Positions 8,701 to 10,660 of a DNA stretch of 10,660 nucleotides are shown piece by piece. A model generated the notes under the pieces. It ran no database searches. It was not told the DNA's origin and was given only the letters and a program-made list of their open reading frames with translations. Origin of the DNA: Clostridia bacterium. GTDB taxonomy: Bacteria > Bacillota_A > Clostridia > Oscillospirales > CAG-382. The stretch's first letter is position 1; the number at the start of each line of letters is the position of its first letter. The position numbers and the translations under genes are program-made. The stretch covers positions 1 through 10,660 of the forward strand of contig JAGAAM010000074.1 in the NCBI GenBank assembly GCA_017615235.1. Reading direction: 5' to 3'.

Positions 8701-9811
8701 AGCCGCCGAAACTCTCCTCGGTCGGATTATACTCGCGTTCGCGCAGAAAAAGGCAGAACCGCTCGCCGTATTTGCGGTTGAGGAGGGTTATCTCCGCCTC
8801 GGCTTTCTCGCATATCCCGGCGTCGGCGGCGTTGTATCTGCGTTCGGAATCGGGAAGGTCGACGAGAAGACAGAAAAACACGTTTTCGTCGGGGGTCATG
8901 CAGGCGAAGCGTTCGAGCGACTCAAACGCTTTTTTGTCGCTCTCGCCGCCGAAAAGCAGGGTCGTCACCGCCACGAGCGTTCCGGAACCGTCCGGCACGC
9001 TTTTGCAGGCCATCCTCGGCGCTTTGCGCGACTTCGCGAAGAACGACGCAGAAAAATCCGCCGAATACACCGCCGCCGCGGCTATCGGCAGAGTGAAAAG
9101 CAAAGCCGCGGGACCGCACCATATACACGCCGCCGCCATCGTCGGCAGGAACTGCAGAAGCGCCGTGATGAACCAAATCACCGCGCCCTTTTTGCCGGGA
9201 TCGAACAGCGTTTCGCCTATCGTCCGTTCGCCCTTTAAAGCTTTTTGCGCAAGCTCTTTGACCGCTTCGTTTTCGCTTATCCCGCGCTTTTTCGCGTATC
9301 CGGCCGCAAGCGTGCGGTACTGCGCTTTCGTTTCGGCGTCGAAATCCTCGTATCCCGGCTCGTAAAGCTTTAAAAGTTTTTCACTTTCCCAAAGCGCCGA
9401 TTCGATCGTATCGGTATCGAGGTCATCGAGCGCGAACAGCATTTTTACGATCTCTCCGGTCGTTCCGTGCGCGTTATTTTTCACGTTATTTCCGAGCGCG
9501 ATCACCGCCGCCGCACAGACTGCGCCGGTCAGCGACCGGATCTCCGCAAGCGAATAATCCTCATTCCCGGCGGAAAGAAAGGCGGCGATCTTTTCGCCGT
9601 CGGCTTTAAAACCTTTCTCACGGAAGTATTTATCCATCGCCTCCGCCATACGGATCCCCGCCCTGCCGGAGTTGCGAAGCGCGTTTTTATAAACGCGGTC
9701 TATAAGATACAGGTTGTCTTTTATCCATTCCGGACCGCCGTTTTCGGTCTTCGCCGAACGCAATATCTCGCGGTTCGCGCGTTTTAAAGCCGTTTTGCCG
9801 TATTTTTCCAA
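2759..9811 (-). CDS. Cyclic beta-1,2-glucan synthase-like protein (GT84-GH189-GH94)
   Basis: A 2350-residue multi-domain enzyme with the architecture of NdvB/ChvB/Cgs, which build cyclic beta-1,2-glucan from UDP-glucose at the cytoplasmic membrane. Residues 1-205 are helical and soluble. Membrane helices lie near 209-231, 233-254, 587-604, 608-630, 711-731 and 733-751. The GT84 domain (about 270-570) has FERKRGA, the DxD motif LLTLDSDT (Asp411/Asp413), DLFGSGSFCGKG, SHDTIEG (Asp523) and RQHRWMRGD (QxxRW-like, 554-562). The GH189-like cyclisation domain (about 780-1140) has RTSPTNIGFYL, FVSSVDSGNF, GTAFEYLMP, WGISESAF and MAHHVGMS. GH94-type beta-sandwiches lie near 1195-1450 and 1605-1850, flanking an alpha/beta region (WSRGISGDLPVVL). 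The GH94 barrel (about 1865-2285) has YGFRDQLQD, HWWH, DWND (2045-2048), GQYSHAAIW and GRGGWSWYTG. By family knowledge GT84 polymerises, GH189 cyclises and GH94 trims chains by phosphorolysis. It is about 500 residues shorter than the Brucella enzyme. It starts with TTG and stands alone transcriptionally. A linear-glucan product cannot be excluded. Confidence 0.93.
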   Translation of the reverse strand: MEKYGKTALKRANREILRSAKTENGGPEWIKDNLYLIDRVYKNALRNSGRAGIRMAEAMDKYFREKGFKADGEKIAAFLSAGNEDYSLAEIRSLTGAVCAAAVIALGNNVKNNAHGTTGEIVKMLFALDDLDTDTIESALWESEKLLKLYEPGYEDFDAETKAQYRTLAAGYAKKRGISENEAVKELAQKALKGERTIGETLFDPGKKGAVIWFITALLQFLPTMAAACIWCGPAALLFTLPIAAAAVYSADFSASFFAKSRKAPRMACKSVPDGSGTLVAVTTLLFGGESDKKAFESLERFACMTPDENVFFCLLVDLPDSERRYNAADAGICEKAEAEITLLNRKYGERFCLFLREREYNPTEESFGGFERKRGAVCELVGHIMTGNKSCYLHGGEGFIRNIKYLLTLDSDTELTLGSVNELVSVARHPANRPKVKNGKVVSGYGIIQPAIRTGLSSAYATGFSRMTSGDIGSERYASASFRRGQDLFGSGSFCGKGLIDVGLFYGLVCGQLPDGKILSHDTIEGGILRTLYLSDVSLTDSTPSNPVSYYRRQHRWMRGDFQNLRFLFSKKISALPKARIALSALRHVCPLFAVAGLAACLKGGPYGVCAFLFAYSYILVPSTLYALRYILRGSPFAAIRYFSHTLTVLAQITRRAFYDIVSSARQAFLALNAALLALIRSLNGRKTLQWTTAAQAEKLASGLGKYVLDGAYSLLFGLALLIFAPLPFARLSGLIFFVYPLVSVVLSLPLNGGSLYFPSLSAAKKDVFRAHARDMWRFYSDNVSERTGWLPPDNIQLSPVASTAMRTSPTNIGFYLVSAMAANDFGFITEKELYERLYNTLSAVETLQKYRGNLFNWYGLPELEPIGGRFVSSVDSGNFTAMLSALLYGLYERDPGEKRDVLIKKCLKLIGSTDLGCFYDKKRGLFRIGCGENGDTDGIGRYDMLMSEMRLTSYYAVATGAVPKKHWQSLSRSTTARRGFIGMLSWSGTAFEYLMPQLFLPLYRDSFIFESVAFAVSVQRSGRRIWGISESAFYGFDSEMQYRYKAHGVSALALRRVGNDEEVVSPYSSYLAACVCPNEALKNLDRLCKKGMYGKYGMYEALDLNGGNCLAVKSYMAHHVGMSIVACANICKNGIFVKRFTADGRIASVREILTEPVPQSPHIFKPVGNGLPSYGKRAPQRSDTGGEPDLCSPRTVLLSRGSFAFEVSDDGTAELKSGETLIARGEGPAGSPFTSLAVAFLRNGNAFFCAKGVSGGKDGTRYRFEATKDHAAFIAAGADFSGRVKYALSKSGDCLVIETRAEAAKKYDVALCFEPVLDTPQNFYSHVAFSRLFVESEYDAEQNIIYFHRRSREDGSHIFTCAVAPRDKKARLRFTTGANGTAVSPEIRAGDVADIKTDGYAGACVTPLCLAKICGAEAGHTAFLVAGGATKNECASAIRAARCDLRYLESRADALTEAILTSLRYGGKGGKTVDKFTSKGRDLLWSRGISGDLPVVLCKANKPDEEKAFAVAKAFLALARGGKRFELVFLTDDGDLYHRPAETALVKGITRAGAGGFIGAKGGIFILRSENGSEAEELLKTVACACFDIGSSPERPRIEPRENAVTEPENGVFFEEGGALFRTANGYFDEKGYAVDKRKPLYAPYSYVLAGRRFGSVVTQDDLGLTFFDNSHERRLCAFTGDAYSGKNGERLLLYAGGKAYDVCAVSNSVRFGEGHAVYRGSVCGIGFELCVFVCEKYPLKLLRLKTDGEVKTVLEAAPVMGNGVLPSAGIEKKELPHGRNRGVIFKNPVGTFAEGYGFIGVCGGTADVLRCRAEATGEDTLFFIGACGSENGAERVASLPDARFFEAEKEKAAAFAESFSQRFSFYTNDAARDVLLHVFVPYQIAASRFFARGSFYQTGGAYGFRDQLQDCLALVYFLPDEVRTHILRCCAHQYEDGSVMHWWHTVNERGLNRGVKSGCSDDLLYLPFCVSEYIERTGDGGILDFEVGYLSSPPLKNGERERYELAEKAKNRESVYRHCLRTFARARSRTGAKGLLLTGSCDWNDAFSLIGENGGESVFTTLLYVHTAERFARVCDLRGDCKSASVLRSDAERFRKALEDKAFYGDRYARAFTADGTPLGVEGSGECETDILSQAWAAIAGLDGKRVKKALSTAFVRLYDRKNRIFKLFDPPFVNGRIKAGYIRGYAAGLRENGGQYSHAAIWGAVGMIKAGMAEEAKAVLSCTDPSKRCITPEEAKRYATEPYVLAADIYAGDRAGRGGWSWYTGAAAWFYKAHLEYLFGIDLKDGLNVIDVRPKTAFKAVITRENGVLTVEADVRFEYPSLDGERKALPIKIPEGDHTLRVPLEK
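2775..2807 (+). terminator. Intrinsic terminator of the glycyl-tRNA synthetase/flavoprotein operon
   Basis: ACCCGAAGGG (2775-2784) and CCCTTCGGGT (2792-2801) form a perfect 10-bp stem around the 7-base loop TATGATC, followed by ATTTTTAT with five consecutive T (2803-2807). The hairpin begins 18 bases after the flavoprotein stop. The T-run lies only on the + strand side, so termination is one-directional. The element lies entirely within the last 16 or so codons of the convergent glucan synthase gene. Confidence 0.85.
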
Positions 9812-9820
9812 ATCGTACCG

Positions 9821-9825
9821 CCTTT
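9821..9825 (-). promoter_or_regulatory. Ribosome binding site for the TTG start of the glucan synthase
   Basis: Read on the minus strand, AAAGG (9825 to 9821) lies 9 bases before the TTG at 9811-9809. An in-frame TAA (9826-9824) overlaps it, and the four codons between that stop and the TTG (AGG, CGG, TAC, GAT) are not start codons. The TTG is therefore the most upstream possible start; the next methionine codon is at residue 55. Confidence 0.55.
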
Positions 9826-9938
9826 ATTCTCGTTTGGCTTATTATGTTCGCGCGGGTACGGAAATATACGGAAAGACCGTTTTATGGCGTATCGTTTTTT
9901 GCGTTTTCGGGAAAAACAAAAAAGTAAAAAAACAAAGC

Positions 9939-9943
9939 GAGGA
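9939..9943 (+). promoter_or_regulatory. Ribosome binding site of tepA
   Basis: GAGGA ends 5 bases before the ATG at 9949. It follows a long A-rich leader, which usually keeps the start region unstructured. It supports 9949 as the start over any later methionine. Confidence 0.7.
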
Positions 9944-9948
9944 ACGTT

Positions 9949-10641
9949 ATGACGCCCGAATACGAAGAACTTGCGGAAAGCGGGATCGCGGTCCCGGCGG
10001 GATCGCCGCCCGACGGGAGCGTTATATCGAAAAGCGGAGACTGCTGTATAAAAACGATACTCATCGCCGGACAGATCGAGGGGCATTTCGCCGCCTCGCC
10101 GCCGACGAAATCGACGAAATACGAACATTGCGTCCCCGCGATAGTCGAAACCGAGGAAAACGATCTTATCGACGGGATGATGATACTTGTCAACACCGTC
10201 GGCGGCGACATCGAGGCGGGGCTCGCCATAGCGGAACTGATCGCCGGGATGAAAAAGCCCACGGTCTCGCTCGTCATCGGCGGAGGACACTCGATCGGCG
10301 TTCCGCTCGCGGTCTCGGCGAAAAAGTCTTTTATCGTGCCGAGCGCGACGATGACCCTCCACCCGGTAAGGCTGAACGGTCTGGTCATCGGCGTTCCGCA
10401 GACTTTCGCGAACCTCGCGAAGATGCAGGACCGGATAGTCGGTTTCATCGTGAGGAATTCAAAGGCGGCGCCGGAAACGCTGGTAAAGCTTATGACCGCC
10501 ACAGACGATATGACCGCCGATATAGGCACGGTGCTTTCGGGCAGTGAAGCGGTGGAATGCGGGCTTATAGACGGCATCGGCAGCCTCGGCGACGCGCTCG
10601 ACGCTCTTAAAGAAATGATAAACGGATTCAAAACGCAATAA
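9949..10641 (+). CDS. tepA: TepA-type ClpP-like serine protease
   Basis: A 230-residue protein of the ClpP/crotonase fold that matches the TepA (YmfB) branch of Firmicutes rather than housekeeping ClpP. Characteristic segments are VNTVGGDIEAGLAIAELIA (81-99), VSLVIGGGHSIGVPLAVSA (106-124) and TMTLHPVRLNGLVIGVPQTF (134-153). The likely catalytic serine is Ser115 in GGHSIG and the likely histidine is His138 in TLHP, 23 residues later, as in ClpP. The acid is probably Asp191 in MTADIG, just before the ClpP-like tail SEAVECGLIDGIG. It has no signal peptide or membrane segment, so it should be cytosolic and oligomeric. In Bacillus subtilis the family has been linked to protein secretion and to breakdown of spore proteins during outgrowth; whether it needs an ATPase partner is unclear. 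The gene diverges from the glucan synthase and shares its intergenic region. In many Firmicutes it is followed by ftsK/spoIIIE, which would lie outside this window. Confidence 0.9.
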   Translation: MTPEYEELAESGIAVPAGSPPDGSVISKSGDCCIKTILIAGQIEGHFAASPPTKSTKYEHCVPAIVETEENDLIDGMMILVNTVGGDIEAGLAIAELIAGMKKPTVSLVIGGGHSIGVPLAVSAKKSFIVPSATMTLHPVRLNGLVIGVPQTFANLAKMQDRIVGFIVRNSKAAPETLVKLMTATDDMTADIGTVLSGSEAVECGLIDGIGSLGDALDALKEMINGFKTQ

Positions 10642-10643
10642 AA

Positions 10644-10660
10644 AAATCTTCGGGACGCCG
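10644..10660 (+). terminator. Possible terminator hairpin, cut by the window end
   Basis: After the tepA stop the sequence runs AAAATCTTCGGGACGCCG to the edge. CGG (10651-10653) can pair with CCG (10658-10660) across a GACG loop. The A-rich left flank is typical of the ascending arm of a terminator whose descending arm and T-run would lie beyond the edge. Only three base pairs are visible, so this is tentative. Confidence 0.25.

Larger units (their letters stand above)
9812..9948. promoter_or_regulatory. Divergent intergenic region with promoters for the glucan synthase and tepA
   Basis: This 137-base gap separates two divergent genes and is the only sizeable non-coding stretch in the window, so both promoters must lie here or within the neighbouring genes. 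Possible -10 hexamers are CATAAT (minus strand, 9846-9841), TATATT (minus strand, near 9868-9863) and TATTAT (plus strand, 9840-9845). None has a convincing -35 at 16-18 bases, so I do not assign a promoter. The tepA-proximal part (about 9911-9936) is strongly A-rich on the plus strand. Confidence 0.45.

Noticed and set aside
8045..9238. 397-codon open frame on the + strand
   Set aside because: It lies antisense to the glycosyltransferase domain of the glucan synthase, whose motifs are unmistakable. Its translation is rich in Arg and Ala with no recognisable fold and no good ribosome binding site; it is a GC-driven shadow.
9882..10631. 249-codon open frame antisense to tepA
   Set aside because: Its Ser-rich translation without motifs is the expected mirror of the tepA codon usage. 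It would also start in the divergent promoter region without support.

Overview
The window is GC-rich and almost fully coding. It looks like a chromosomal segment of a clostridial-type Firmicute (Bacillota), probably an uncultured gut-type lineage. This is inferred from a homodimeric (alpha2) glycyl-tRNA synthetase, a TepA-type ClpP-like protease (a family characteristic of Firmicutes) and generally clostridial-looking proteins; no rRNA or other direct taxonomic marker is present.

Layout, left to right. Bases 1-695 (+) hold the C-terminal half of glycyl-tRNA synthetase, cut by the window edge. Two bases later a small membrane-anchored protein with tetratricopeptide-like helices begins (698-1504, +). 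After 25 bases comes a HI0933/BaiN-family flavoprotein (1530-2756, +). These three genes are co-directional and tightly spaced, and read as the end of one operon. A strong intrinsic terminator (10-bp perfect stem plus T-run, 2775-2807) closes it. That terminator lies inside the last codons of the next gene, which converges on the flavoprotein gene with only 2 bases between the stop codons.

Bases 2759-9811 (-) are one giant gene of 2350 codons. It encodes a cyclic beta-1,2-glucan synthase-like enzyme with a helical N-terminus, two membrane helices, a GT84 glycosyltransferase, four more membrane helices, a GH189-type transglycosylase/cyclase domain, two GH94-type beta-sandwich regions with a mixed alpha/beta region between them, and a C-terminal GH94 phosphorylase barrel. 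It starts with TTG, forced by an in-frame stop just upstream. A 137-base divergent intergenic region (9812-9948) separates it from tepA, a ClpP-like serine protease (9949-10641, +). What may be the first half of a terminator hairpin is cut off at the right edge.

The giant synthase is the centrepiece. By family knowledge one polypeptide should start, extend, cyclise and length-control a beta-1,2-glucan from UDP-glucose at the cytoplasmic membrane. It sits alone as its own transcription unit among opposite-strand housekeeping genes, with no glucan exporter or modifying enzyme in the window. The numerous other long open frames on both strands are GC-driven shadows. I see no RNA genes, mobile elements, CRISPR arrays or attachment sites.
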